64,000 nucleotides of DNA, from NCBI GenBank assembly GCA_045805265.1, contig JBJMLO010000016.1, forward strand, positions 1 through 64,000, read 5' to 3'. Numbering within the stretch: position 1 is the first letter of the stretch; every line of letters starts with the position of its first letter. The notes beneath the pieces are model-generated. The model saw nothing but the letters and a program-made list of their open reading frames with translations. It searched no databases and had not been told where the DNA came from. Shown here piece by piece: positions 17,272-24,721 of this stretch. Source of the stretch: JBJMLO01 sp045805265 (GTDB lineage Bacteria; Actinomycetota; UBA4738; JACQTL01). The position numbers and the translations under genes were made by a program.

Positions 17272-18267
17272 ATGGAACGCCGATCGCTCGGAGCCTCCGG
17301 GCCGACGACGACGAGGATGGGGCTGGGGCTCGCCGCCCTGGGCAGACCCGCCTACATCAACCTCGGCCACGACGAGGACCTGGGGGCCGATCTGGGCGTC
17401 GAGGCGGTCGAGCGCCACGCCCACGAGGTGCTCGACGCCGCGTTCGGCTCGGGGGTCCGCTATTTCGACGCCGCGCGGTCGTACGGGCGCGCCGAGGAGT
17501 TCCTCGCGTCGTGGCTCCGGTCGCGGGGGATCCGCCCCGGCGAGCTCACGGTCGGATCCAAGTGGGGCTACCGGTACGTCGGGGAGTGGCGGCGGGACGC
17601 GGAGGTCCACGAGGTGAAGGACCACTCCGCGCAGGCGCTCCGGCGACAGTCCGAGGAGAGCCTCGCCCTACTCGGCGGGCACCTCGGCCTGTATCAGATC
17701 CACTCGGCGACGCTCGAGACCGGCGTGCTCGACGACCGGGCCGTCCTGTCGGAGCTGGTACGCCTCGGGGAGCGTGGCCTGACGATCGGGATCACGACCA
17801 GCGGGCCGAACCAGGGACACGCGGTCGGGAAGGCGCTCGAGGCCGAGGTCGACGGCGTCAACCCGTTCGCCTGCGTGCAGGCCACGTGGAACCCGCTCGA
17901 GCCGTCGGTCGCGTCGGCCCTGGCGGACGCTCACGGGGCCGGATGGGGCGTCATCGTGAAGGAGGCCCTGGCCAACGGTCGCCTGACCCACCGAGAGGCC
18001 GACTCCTCGCTCCGCCGGCGCCGGCGTCCGCTCGACCGGCTCGCCGAGGCGAACGGCGTCGGTGCCGATGCGGCAGCGCTGGCGGCGGCGCTCTCCCAGC
18101 CGTGGGCCGACGTGGTCCTGTCCGGCGCGGCCACCCGGGACCAGCTCGCGCGGAACCTGCTGGCCCTGGACGTGCACCCCTCCCCGGACGACCTGTCCGC
18201 CTTGGCGGAGATGGCCCTCGACCCGGCCGACTACTGGACGCGCCGCGCGGCACTCCCCTGGACCTGA
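17272..18267 (+). CDS. Aldo/keto reductase
   Basis: A 331-aa NAD(P)H-dependent oxidoreductase with a TIM barrel. The segment GSGVRYFDAARSYGRAEEFL contains the catalytic Asp and Tyr, VGSKWGYRY holds the active-site Lys, and LGLYQIHSATLE has the His position. ITTSGPNQ replaces the common GVSN segment. The C-terminal cofactor part includes DVVLSGAATRDQLARNL. The ATG at 17272 is preferred because upstream readings lack family similarity. It ends one base before the convergent nrdJ stop. The substrate is unknown. Confidence 0.88.
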   Translation: MERRSLGASGPTTTRMGLGLAALGRPAYINLGHDEDLGADLGVEAVERHAHEVLDAAFGSGVRYFDAARSYGRAEEFLASWLRSRGIRPGELTVGSKWGYRYVGEWRRDAEVHEVKDHSAQALRRQSEESLALLGGHLGLYQIHSATLETGVLDDRAVLSELVRLGERGLTIGITTSGPNQGHAVGKALEAEVDGVNPFACVQATWNPLEPSVASALADAHGAGWGVIVKEALANGRLTHREADSSLRRRRRPLDRLAEANGVGADAAALAAALSQPWADVVLSGAATRDQLARNLLALDVHPSPDDLSALAEMALDPADYWTRRAALPWT

Positions 18268-18268
18268 G

Positions 18269-21019
18269 CTACGAGCAGCCGCTGGTGCTGCCGCAGCTGT
18301 TGCAGACGTAGCAGCTGCCGGCGGGCTGCATCTTCGAGCCGCAGGTGTAGCAGAGCGGCGCGTCGATCGCCCTGGACTCCGGCTTCGACGTCAGGTCGAC
18401 GAGCTTCGGCGCCGGGGGCCGGAGGGCCGGGGCCTCGATCGGCTCGGCCGGCGCGAAGGCCGCCTCGGCGCCGCCGCCCTCGATCGCCGCCTTCCGCTCG
18501 TCGATCGACTTGATCCCGAGGGCCTCGCGCTGCTCGACCGGAAGGTACTCGAGCGCCAGCCGCCGGAAGATGTAGTCCATGAGCGAAGACGCGAACCGGA
18601 TGTCCGTGTCGTTCGTGATGCCGCTCGGCTCGAACCGCATGTTCACGAACTTCTGCACGTAGTCCGCGAGCGGCACGCCGTACTGGAGACCGACCGACAC
18701 CGCGATCGAGAAGGCGTCCATCAGCCCGGCCATCGTCGAGCCCTGTTTCGAGACCTTCAGGAAGATCTCCCCGATGCCGTCGTCCGGGTACTCGCCCGCG
18801 GTGATGTAGCCCTCGGACTCGCCCACCTGGAACGAGAACGTCTTGGCCGGGCGGACCGACGGGAGGCGCTTCTTCTGCGACCACGGGATGACCGCCGGGG
18901 CCGCCTCGGGCGCCTTGGCCTTCTTCTCGGCCGACAGGGGCTGCGCCACCTTGCAGTTGTTCCGGTAGATCGCGACGGCCTTCAGGCCGAGCTTCCACCC
19001 CTCGAGGAACATCTGCTCGACCTCCTCGACCGTGGCCTCTTCCGGCATGTTCACGGTCTTCGAGATCGCCCCGCTGATGAACGGCTGCACAGCGCCCATC
19101 ATCCGGACGTGCCCCATGTAGTGGATCGCCGCGTCGCCCATCGAGGTGTCGAACACCGGCAGGTGCTCCGCCTTGAGGTGCGGCGCCTCGGCCACCGAGT
19201 TGTGCTCGGCGATGTAGTCGACGACGTCGGTCGCCTGATCCGCGTCGTAGCCGAGCCGCATGAGCGCCCTCGGGATCGTCTGATTCACGATCCGCATGGT
19301 CCCGCCGCCCACGAGCTTCTTCTGCTTCACGAGCGCCAGGTCCGGCTCGATCCCGGTAGTGTCGCAGTCCATCATCAGCCCGATAGTGCCGGTCGGCGCC
19401 AGCACGCTGGCCTGCGCGTTCCGGTAGCCGTGCTGCTCGCCGAGCCCCACGGCCTCGTCCCACGACGACTTCGCGGCGGTCAGGAGGGACTCCGGGACCA
19501 GCTCGGCATCGATCTCGTCGGCCGCGGCGCGATGCTTGCGCATCACCCGGAGCATCGCGTCTCGGTTCGGCGCGAAGCCGGCGAACGGGCCTGTGTGCCC
19601 GGCGATCCTGGCACTGGTGGCGTACGCGTGGCCGGTCATGATCGCGGTCAGTGCCCCCGCCCAGGCCCGGCCCCCGTCGGAGTCGTACGGCAGGCCCCGG
19701 GCCATCAGCAGCGCGCCGAGGTTCGCATAGCCGATGCCCAGCTGGCGGAAGGCGATCGCATTGCGCCCGATCTTCTCGGTCGGGTAGTCGGAGTTGCCGA
19801 CGATGATCTCCTGCGCCGTGAACACGACCTCGACGGCGCGCTTGTACGAGGCGATGTCGAAGTTCCCGTCGGTGTCCATGAACTTCAACAGGTTCAGCGA
19901 CGCCAGGTTGCACGCGCTGTTGTCGAGGTGCATGTACTCGGAGCAAGGATTCGACGCGTTGATCCGCCCTGAGGCCGGGCAGGTGTGCCACTCGTTGATC
20001 GTCGTGTCGTACTGCATGCCGGGGTCGGCGCACTCCCATGCGGCCTGGGCGATCTCGCGCATGAGATCGCGGGCCCGGACGGTCTCCACCGTCTCGCCGG
20101 TCAGGACCGCCTTCAACTTCCAGTCCTGGTCGTTCTCGTAGGCGTGCATGAACTCGTCGGTCACGCGCACCGAGTTGTTGGCGTTCTGGTACTGCGTGGA
20201 GTGGGAGTCCTTGCCGTCGAGGTCCATGTCGAACCCCGCGTCGCGCAGGACCCGGGCCTTGCGCTCCTCGACCGCCTTGCACCAGATGAAGTCGCCGACG
20301 TCCGGGTGGTCGACGTCGAGGATGACCATCTTCGCGGCGCGCCGCGTCTTGCCGCCGGACTTGATCGTCCCGGCGGAGGCGTCGGCGCCGCGCATGAACG
20401 ACACCGGCCCGCTGGCGGTGCCGCCGCCGGCCAGGTGCTCCTTCGAGGACCGCAGCCGGGAGAGGTTGATTCCCGACCCTGAGCCGCCCTTGAAGATCGT
20501 CCCTTCCTCGACGTACCAGTTGAGGATCGAGGACATCGTGTCGTCGACGGCCAGGATGAAACACGCCGAGCATTGTTGCGGCGTGTCGGGGACGCCCACG
20601 TTGAACCACACCGGGGAGTTGAACGCGGCCTTCTGGTGGACCAGCAGATGGGTGAGCTCGTCGGCGAACACGCCGGCGTCCTCGGCGCTCGCGAAGTAGC
20701 CGTCCTTGTGGCCCCACCCCCGGATCGTGTCGACGACGCGCCCGATCAGCTGGCGCACACTGGACTCCCGCTGCGGAGAGCCGAGCGGGCCGCGGAAGTA
20801 CTTCTGGGACACGATGTTCGTCGCGTTCTGCGACCAGGTCTTGGGGAACTCCACCCCGCGCTGCTCGAAGGCGTTGCCGCCTTCCTTGAAGTTGGGGATG
20901 ACCGCGTCGCGGACCTCCCACTCCACCTCGTCGTACGGATGCACGCCGTCGGAGGTGAAGTGACGGGTGAACGTGAGGCCGCGCCGTTCGGACTGGACGT
21001 CCCGCTCCCGAGTGGCCAC
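18269..21019 (-). CDS. nrdJ: Adenosylcobalamin-dependent (class II) ribonucleotide reductase
   Basis: A 916-aa enzyme that reduces ribonucleotides to deoxyribonucleotides using a B12-derived radical, with no need for oxygen. Visible features are FNSPVWFNVGV, QQCSACFILAVDD, GSGSGINLSRLR, NPCSEYMHLDNSACNLASL with active-site residues, and APTGTIGLMMDCDTTGIEPD. The C-terminal zinc-ribbon-like tail is CYTCGSKM then CYVCNSCGSTSGC. The GTG at 21019 follows AAAGGGGG. A NrdR box lies at 21159-21174 and nrdR is the next gene upstream. A cobalamin adenosyltransferase gene sits 24 kb away. No class I genes are present in the window. Confidence 0.97.
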   Translation of the reverse strand: MATRERDVQSERRGLTFTRHFTSDGVHPYDEVEWEVRDAVIPNFKEGGNAFEQRGVEFPKTWSQNATNIVSQKYFRGPLGSPQRESSVRQLIGRVVDTIRGWGHKDGYFASAEDAGVFADELTHLLVHQKAAFNSPVWFNVGVPDTPQQCSACFILAVDDTMSSILNWYVEEGTIFKGGSGSGINLSRLRSSKEHLAGGGTASGPVSFMRGADASAGTIKSGGKTRRAAKMVILDVDHPDVGDFIWCKAVEERKARVLRDAGFDMDLDGKDSHSTQYQNANNSVRVTDEFMHAYENDQDWKLKAVLTGETVETVRARDLMREIAQAAWECADPGMQYDTTINEWHTCPASGRINASNPCSEYMHLDNSACNLASLNLLKFMDTDGNFDIASYKRAVEVVFTAQEIIVGNSDYPTEKIGRNAIAFRQLGIGYANLGALLMARGLPYDSDGGRAWAGALTAIMTGHAYATSARIAGHTGPFAGFAPNRDAMLRVMRKHRAAADEIDAELVPESLLTAAKSSWDEAVGLGEQHGYRNAQASVLAPTGTIGLMMDCDTTGIEPDLALVKQKKLVGGGTMRIVNQTIPRALMRLGYDADQATDVVDYIAEHNSVAEAPHLKAEHLPVFDTSMGDAAIHYMGHVRMMGAVQPFISGAISKTVNMPEEATVEEVEQMFLEGWKLGLKAVAIYRNNCKVAQPLSAEKKAKAPEAAPAVIPWSQKKRLPSVRPAKTFSFQVGESEGYITAGEYPDDGIGEIFLKVSKQGSTMAGLMDAFSIAVSVGLQYGVPLADYVQKFVNMRFEPSGITNDTDIRFASSLMDYIFRRLALEYLPVEQREALGIKSIDERKAAIEGGGAEAAFAPAEPIEAPALRPPAPKLVDLTSKPESRAIDAPLCYTCGSKMQPAGSCYVCNSCGSTSGCS

Positions 21020-21158
21020 AGGTGGCCCCCTTTCTGAGTGCCGCGGGGAAGGGTTACAGCGGTGTGATTACGACGGTAGGATTCTGCTGCGACGGCTCCA
21101 CCGTGTCAAGCGCGTCGACCCACATTATCCCACATCTTGCGTTCAGGTTGCCTCACGA

Positions 21159-21174
21159 CCACAACATCTTGTGG
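21159..21174 (-). promoter_or_regulatory. NrdR box upstream of nrdJ
   Basis: CCACAACATCTTGTGG is a palindrome (one mismatched pair at the centre) closely matching the NrdR-box consensus acaCwAtATaTwGtgt. It lies about 140 bases before the nrdJ start. A weaker half-match (CCACATTATCCCACAT, 21120-21135) may be its partner, since NrdR boxes often come in pairs. Repression of nrdJ by NrdR when dATP is abundant is expected from the family. Confidence 0.75.
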
Positions 21175-21194
21175 TTCGGATCAGTAATGTCCCG

Positions 21195-21674
21195 TCAGGT
21201 CCGGGCGGGGCGCTTGGCCGGCTCCCGCTTCTGGAGCAGGATGCCGAGCTCCTTCTCGAAGTCGGTGATCTCCTGGAAGTCCTTGTACACGCTGGCGAAG
21301 CGCATGTAGGCGACCTGGTCGAGCTTCGCGAGCATGGAGAGCACCTCGAGCCCGACCTCCTGGGTGGTCACCACCGGCCCCTTGCGCCGCAGCCGCTCCT
21401 CGATGCGGGAGGCCACGTTCTGCACCTGGGCCTGCGTGACCGGCCGGTTCGTGAGCGCCTTGGCCAGCCCGGAGACGACCTTGTCGCGGTCGTAGGGCTC
21501 CTTCGAGCCGTCCCGCTTCACCACCGTGAGCCCCAGCTCCTCGATCCGCTCGAACGTCGTGTAGCGCCGCCTGCACGACCGGCACTCGCGGCGACGGCGG
21601 ATCGCGGCGCCAGCGTCGGAAAGCCGGGAATCGACGACCCGGTCGTTCTCCCGACCACACCATGGGCACCGCAC
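21195..21674 (-). CDS. nrdR: Transcriptional repressor NrdR
   Basis: A 159-aa nucleotide-sensing repressor of ribonucleotide reductase genes. The zinc ribbon has CPWCG and CRSCRRRYTTFE, and the ATP-cone has VVKRDGSKEPYDRDKVVSGL. It ends with a basic tail. The GTG at 21672-21674 gives the canonical VRCPWCG start and follows GGAGGA; longer readings add an unrelated N-terminus across its own operator. It lies immediately upstream of nrdJ on the same strand, with a NrdR box before each gene, so it is probably autoregulated. Confidence 0.97.
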   Translation of the reverse strand: MRCPWCGRENDRVVDSRLSDAGAAIRRRRECRSCRRRYTTFERIEELGLTVVKRDGSKEPYDRDKVVSGLAKALTNRPVTQAQVQNVASRIEERLRRKGPVVTTQEVGLEVLSMLAKLDQVAYMRFASVYKDFQEITDFEKELGILLQKREPAKRPART

Positions 21675-21710
21675 GGCGACTCCTCCCGGTTGTGGTCGAT
21701 CTTGGTCCGA

Positions 21711-21726
21711 CCACAATATGTTGTGG
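21711..21726 (-). promoter_or_regulatory. NrdR box upstream of nrdR
   Basis: CCACAATATGTTGTGG sits in a 20-base palindrome (GACCACAA-TATG-TTGTGGTC) 37 bases before the nrdR GTG. It is the closest match to the NrdR consensus in the window. A TGTGGTC half site at 21691-21697 may be part of a second, weaker box. Confidence 0.82.
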
Positions 21727-21777
21727 TCGACCACCGTAGCGGCCGTCACGCGTCGCCGTCAAGGATGGCGGGGGGGA

Positions 21778-21803
21778 CCACGAGCGGACGCGGCCGCTCG
21801 TGG
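21778..21803 (-). terminator. Terminator of the LysM gene
   Basis: A perfect 10-bp stem (CCACGAGCGG / CCGCTCGTGG) with a 6-base loop lies 8 bases past the LysM gene stop, between that gene and the nrdR control region. Confidence 0.72.
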
Positions 21804-21810
21804 CGCGTAG

Positions 21811-22116
21811 CTACCCGGGCAGGACGAGGCGGGTTCCGACGCGGAGCTCACCCCGGACGCCGTTGGCCCGGACCAGCTCGTCCACCACCGGCCGGGGGTC
21901 CGCTCCCGGACCGGCCAGCCGGCCGGCGATGGCCCACAGCGTGTCGCCGGGCCGGACCACGTAGGTGCGCACGGCGGCCGGAGCCCGGTGCGCGCGGGTC
22001 GTCGACCCGTCGCCGGGGCTCCCCGCATGCGCCGAGGAGGCGGCCAGCGTGATCGCGACCCCCGTCCCGGCGAGCAGTGCGCCCACCCGGCCCCATCGAA
22101 CGCGTGTTCGCGCCAT
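21811..22116 (-). CDS. LysM-domain envelope protein (YneA/DivS-like, SOS-regulated)
   Basis: A 101-aa protein. The hydrophobic N-terminus (VGALLAGTGVAITLAASSAH) acts as anchor or signal peptide. A C-terminal LysM domain, YVVRPGDTLWAIAGRLAG to GTRLVLPG, should bind peptidoglycan. It is divergent from lexA, and three perfect LexA boxes lie over its start and the shared promoter. Size, topology and position match YneA of Bacillus and DivS-type proteins, which block cell division during the SOS response. That function is inferred from context. Confidence 0.85.
   Translation of the reverse strand: MARTRVRWGRVGALLAGTGVAITLAASSAHAGSPGDGSTTRAHRAPAAVRTYVVRPGDTLWAIAGRLAGPGADPRPVVDELVRANGVRGELRVGTRLVLPG
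22097..22110. promoter_or_regulatory. LexA (SOS) box 1, inside the LysM gene start
   Basis: CGAACGCGTGTTCG fits the actinobacterial/Gram-positive LexA consensus CGAACRNRYGTTYG at every position. It overlaps the first codons of the LysM gene, so LexA bound here would also block elongation. Confidence 0.7.
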
Positions 22117-22129
22117 GGGGGCAGTGTAC

Positions 22130-22143
22130 CGAACGAGCGTTCG
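22130..22143. promoter_or_regulatory. LexA (SOS) box 2
   Basis: CGAACGAGCGTTCG is a perfect consensus match and sits 14 bases before the LysM ATG, in its promoter or ribosome-binding region. Confidence 0.9.
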
Positions 22144-22158
22144 GAGTCAAGCAAGGAT

Positions 22159-22172
22159 CGAACAGATGTTTG
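22159..22172. promoter_or_regulatory. LexA (SOS) box 3
   Basis: CGAACAGATGTTTG is a perfect consensus match, 50 bases before the lexA ATG. It is positioned for autorepression of lexA. Confidence 0.9.
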
Positions 22173-22221
22173 CTACCTCCTCCGATCGGTGCTACCGTCC
22201 GTCTCCAGGAGGAGGACGGAC

Positions 22222-22842
22222 ATGGACGATCTCTCGGCACGGCAGCGTCGCATCCTGGAATTCATCCGCTCGGCCACGCGGGAGCACGGCTATCCGCCGA
22301 CCGTCCGCGAGATCGGCGAGGCGGTCGGGCTGACCTCCTCGTCGAGCGTGCACAGCCAGCTCGAGAACCTGGAGCGGAAGGGCTACCTCCGCAAGGACCC
22401 CACGAAGCCCCGGGCCATCGGGGTCGGTCCGGCCGGGAACTCCGAGGCCGAGCCGGGCGTCCGCGTCCCGCTCGTCGGCCGAATCGCCGCCGGCGCGCCC
22501 AGCCTGGCCCAACAGGAGATCGAGACCATGCTCGCCGTGCCGGGAGAGTTCGCCGGCGGCGGGGAGCACTTCGCGCTGCGGGTGTCGGGCGACTCGATGA
22601 CCGGTGCCGGGATCGAGGATGGCGACGTGGTCCTGGTGCGCCGGCAGGACGACTGCGACGACGGCGACATCGTGGCGGCGATCCAGCCCGGGCCGGCCGA
22701 GGACGAGGCGACGGTCAAGCGGTTGCGCCGGACCGACGGCCGGGTCGTGCTGGTCCCCGAGAACCCCCGGCTCCACCCGTTCGACCTCGGCGAGGGCGGG
22801 CGCGTGCTGGGCAAGGTGGTCGCCGTCCTGCACCGGCTGTAA
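22222..22842 (+). CDS. lexA: LexA repressor
   Basis: The SOS master repressor (206 aa). The N-terminal winged HTH has RQRRILEFI, YPPTVREIGEAVGLTSSSSV and LERKGYL. The self-cleavage site is Ala90-Gly91 in RIAAGAPSLA. The catalytic pair is Ser125 (GDSM) and Lys166 (EATVKRL). DNA damage activates RecA, which triggers cleavage and derepresses its targets. The ATG at 22222 follows AGGAGGAGGAC. Its operators are visible upstream, at the divergent LysM gene, and before recA at 36671-36684. Confidence 0.98.
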   Translation: MDDLSARQRRILEFIRSATREHGYPPTVREIGEAVGLTSSSSVHSQLENLERKGYLRKDPTKPRAIGVGPAGNSEAEPGVRVPLVGRIAAGAPSLAQQEIETMLAVPGEFAGGGEHFALRVSGDSMTGAGIEDGDVVLVRRQDDCDDGDIVAAIQPGPAEDEATVKRLRRTDGRVVLVPENPRLHPFDLGEGGRVLGKVVAVLHRL

Positions 22843-22863
22843 CCGGGCCCCCCAAGCCCTCGG

Positions 22864-23892
22864 CTACACGACCCCGCCGGAGTCGAGGATGTGCCCGAGG
22901 TGCTTCATGACCATGACGCCGACCTCCTCGGACACGGTTCCGGTGTGCGCGTCGATCGCGAGGATCCGCTCCCCCGTCCTGTTGCGCATCAGCGCCAGGT
23001 AGAACGGAAGATAGATCTCGTCCTCGGCGGTGAGCTCGAAGAACGACACGGGCGTCGGGATCCCCTGCGCGTTGAGGACCGCGTCCTGGCGCTCGTACTG
23101 CTGGGGGGTCCGGGCCTCCGACAGCCGCTTCGCCGTCTCCTCGATCTCTGCCACGATCGAGAAGGCCGTCACCTTGGGCCGCACCCGGCCCTCGGTGATC
23201 TGCACGGTCTCCGGGTCCTGGTCCCGCTGGTCGTACAGCTGGCCGCCCAGCGCCTCGTAGATGTTCAGGTACACCCTCGTCCGCGGCGAGGCCCGGGTGA
23301 ACCGGCCCTTCTCTTCCCGTGTGTGACGGACCCGCACCGGCAGGAACGGCAACCAGAAGGGCCGGAGCCATGCGGTCTCCTCCCGGTTCACCCCCAGCTT
23401 CCCCCGCCGGTGCCGGTTGACCAGCTCGTTCGCGACTCCCTGGCTGATCGCCACCCGCAGTCCCCGGATGGGAGCCAGCGCCGAGCCCGTCTCCGGGTCC
23501 GGCATCCGTCCCAGGCGGCCCTCGATCTCGACCGGCCCCCACAGCTCGACGCCGAGCCGGCGCGCCGCGGTCTCGGCCCCGGCCGGCCAGTGCCGGCCGC
23601 CGAGGACGATCGACTTGCTCATCCCGAGGTCGGAGGCCATGAGGTGGACGCCGGCCACCACGTCTCGGTCGACCGGCTGGTCCCATCCCCGCGTGTGCAC
23701 GAGGATCCGGAACGTCGTGACCTCGTCGGTCTTCTCGGCCAGCACGTCGAGCGTGTGGTTCGCCCCCGAGCGGCCCTTCATCGACACGTCGCGGGCCACG
23801 CGATAGCCGTGCCTGGCGAGGTATTCGGCCACCGACTGGGCCAGCCTGGCACTCCTTCCGGGGTCCTCGCTGCTCCGCTCGTTCAGGGCCAT
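22864..23892 (-). CDS. Mrr-like (restriction-endonuclease fold) protein with altered catalytic motif
   Basis: A 342-aa protein. The N-terminal 130 residues follow the Mrr/PD-(D/E)xK pattern: LARHGYRVARDVSMKGRSG, the motif II Asp in LDVLAEK, then RILVHTRGW and a later GAETAARRLGVELWG. Active Mrr enzymes have Q/E-x-K where this one has H-T-R, so the catalytic Lys is replaced by Arg. The C-terminal 200 residues (LNIYEALGGQLYDQRDQD, PVSFFELTAEDEIYLPFYLA) match nothing I recognise. Convergent with lexA. It may be a DNA-binding, non-cleaving protein. A 7-bp inverted repeat (CCAATCG/CGATTGG, 23922-23940) lies upstream. Confidence 0.72.
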   Translation of the reverse strand: MALNERSSEDPGRSARLAQSVAEYLARHGYRVARDVSMKGRSGANHTLDVLAEKTDEVTTFRILVHTRGWDQPVDRDVVAGVHLMASDLGMSKSIVLGGRHWPAGAETAARRLGVELWGPVEIEGRLGRMPDPETGSALAPIRGLRVAISQGVANELVNRHRRGKLGVNREETAWLRPFWLPFLPVRVRHTREEKGRFTRASPRTRVYLNIYEALGGQLYDQRDQDPETVQITEGRVRPKVTAFSIVAEIEETAKRLSEARTPQQYERQDAVLNAQGIPTPVSFFELTAEDEIYLPFYLALMRNRTGERILAIDAHTGTVSEEVGVMVMKHLGHILDSGGVV

Positions 23893-23962
23893 CGCTTCGT
23901 CCTGGTTTCCTCGTCCCGGACCCAATCGACCGCCGATTGGCCCGGTTGGGTTCCACAGGGTC

Positions 23963-24721
23963 TCATACCGCGCGCGCCAATGCCGCGAACCACCGGAATT
24001 TCCTCCTCCTCGCGAGGGGCGGGCGCCGCGTGTCGAGGATCCGGAAGCCCGCCACGCGGAGCATGGCGCCGACCGCGCCCGGGGACAGCTCCCACACCCC
24101 CTCCCCGCCGCGGTGGCTGGAGAGGCCGGCCTGGCGGCGGTCCTCCTCCCGTACCGCGAACCGCGCCCACTGGCCCGGGACCCACACCAGCCGGGAGGTC
24201 TGGAGCACCAGGTGGCCGCCCGTCTCGGTGGCCTCGCGGAGGCGCCGGAGCACCAGCGCCGGGTCGGCCACGTGGTACAGGCCTCCGAGGCACACGACCG
24301 CGTCGAACCGCTCACCACGAGTGGTCTCGTCGAGCCGGTAGACGTCCCCGCACCGGAACTCCGGGACGACCGGCCATCCGTGGGCCGCCACCATCTCCGC
24401 CACCATCTGGGCGCACTCGATCCGGGGCCCGTCGAAGTCGACCCCCAGCACGCTCGACGCCCCGAGCCGGGCCGCGTCGAACGAGAACGCGCCGTTCGCG
24501 CAGAACGTGTCCAGCACCCGGGACCCGGGCGCGACCCGCTCGACCCAGTCGAGCACGAGCCTCCGCTTGAACTCGTTGTTGGCCTCGAGGGCGGGAAACT
24601 TGGGGTGCCGGGGGCTCTCGCCGTTCGCGAAGCGGAACTGGGTGAACCACCACCGAGGGTCGGTCGAGGCGACGCGGTCGAGCTCCCGGGGCGTGAGCTC
24701 GACGTCGAGCCGGACCGTCAC
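23963..24721 (-). CDS. SAM-dependent methyltransferase (class I)
   Basis: A 252-aa protein. The core has motif I as SRVLDTFCANGAFSFDAARL, an acidic residue after strand 2 (VLGVDFDG), FDAVVCLGGLYHV as motif IV and a final LRVAGFRILDTRR strand. The N-terminal WWFTQFRFANGESPRHPKF resembles tRNA-modifying CmoB-like and TIGR-type methyltransferases that act on small or RNA substrates. Motif I has CANG in place of the usual GCGxG. The GTG at 24719-24721 overlaps the hflX TGA (GTGA), so it is coupled to hflX. The substrate is unknown. Confidence 0.85.
   Translation of the reverse strand: MTVRLDVELTPRELDRVASTDPRWWFTQFRFANGESPRHPKFPALEANNEFKRRLVLDWVERVAPGSRVLDTFCANGAFSFDAARLGASSVLGVDFDGPRIECAQMVAEMVAAHGWPVVPEFRCGDVYRLDETTRGERFDAVVCLGGLYHVADPALVLRRLREATETGGHLVLQTSRLVWVPGQWARFAVREEDRRQAGLSSHRGGEGVWELSPGAVGAMLRVAGFRILDTRRPPLARRRKFRWFAALARAV

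Noticed and set aside
18062..19972. Plus-strand frame opposite nrdJ
   Set aside because: Antisense to a clearly recognised class II reductase; the composition is Arg/Val/Leu-rich with no domain.
21020..21194. Cobalamin riboswitch before nrdJ
   Set aside because: No B12-box-like GCCACTG core or recognisable multi-helix junction is visible. The NrdR box explains regulation better. A covariance-model search would settle it.
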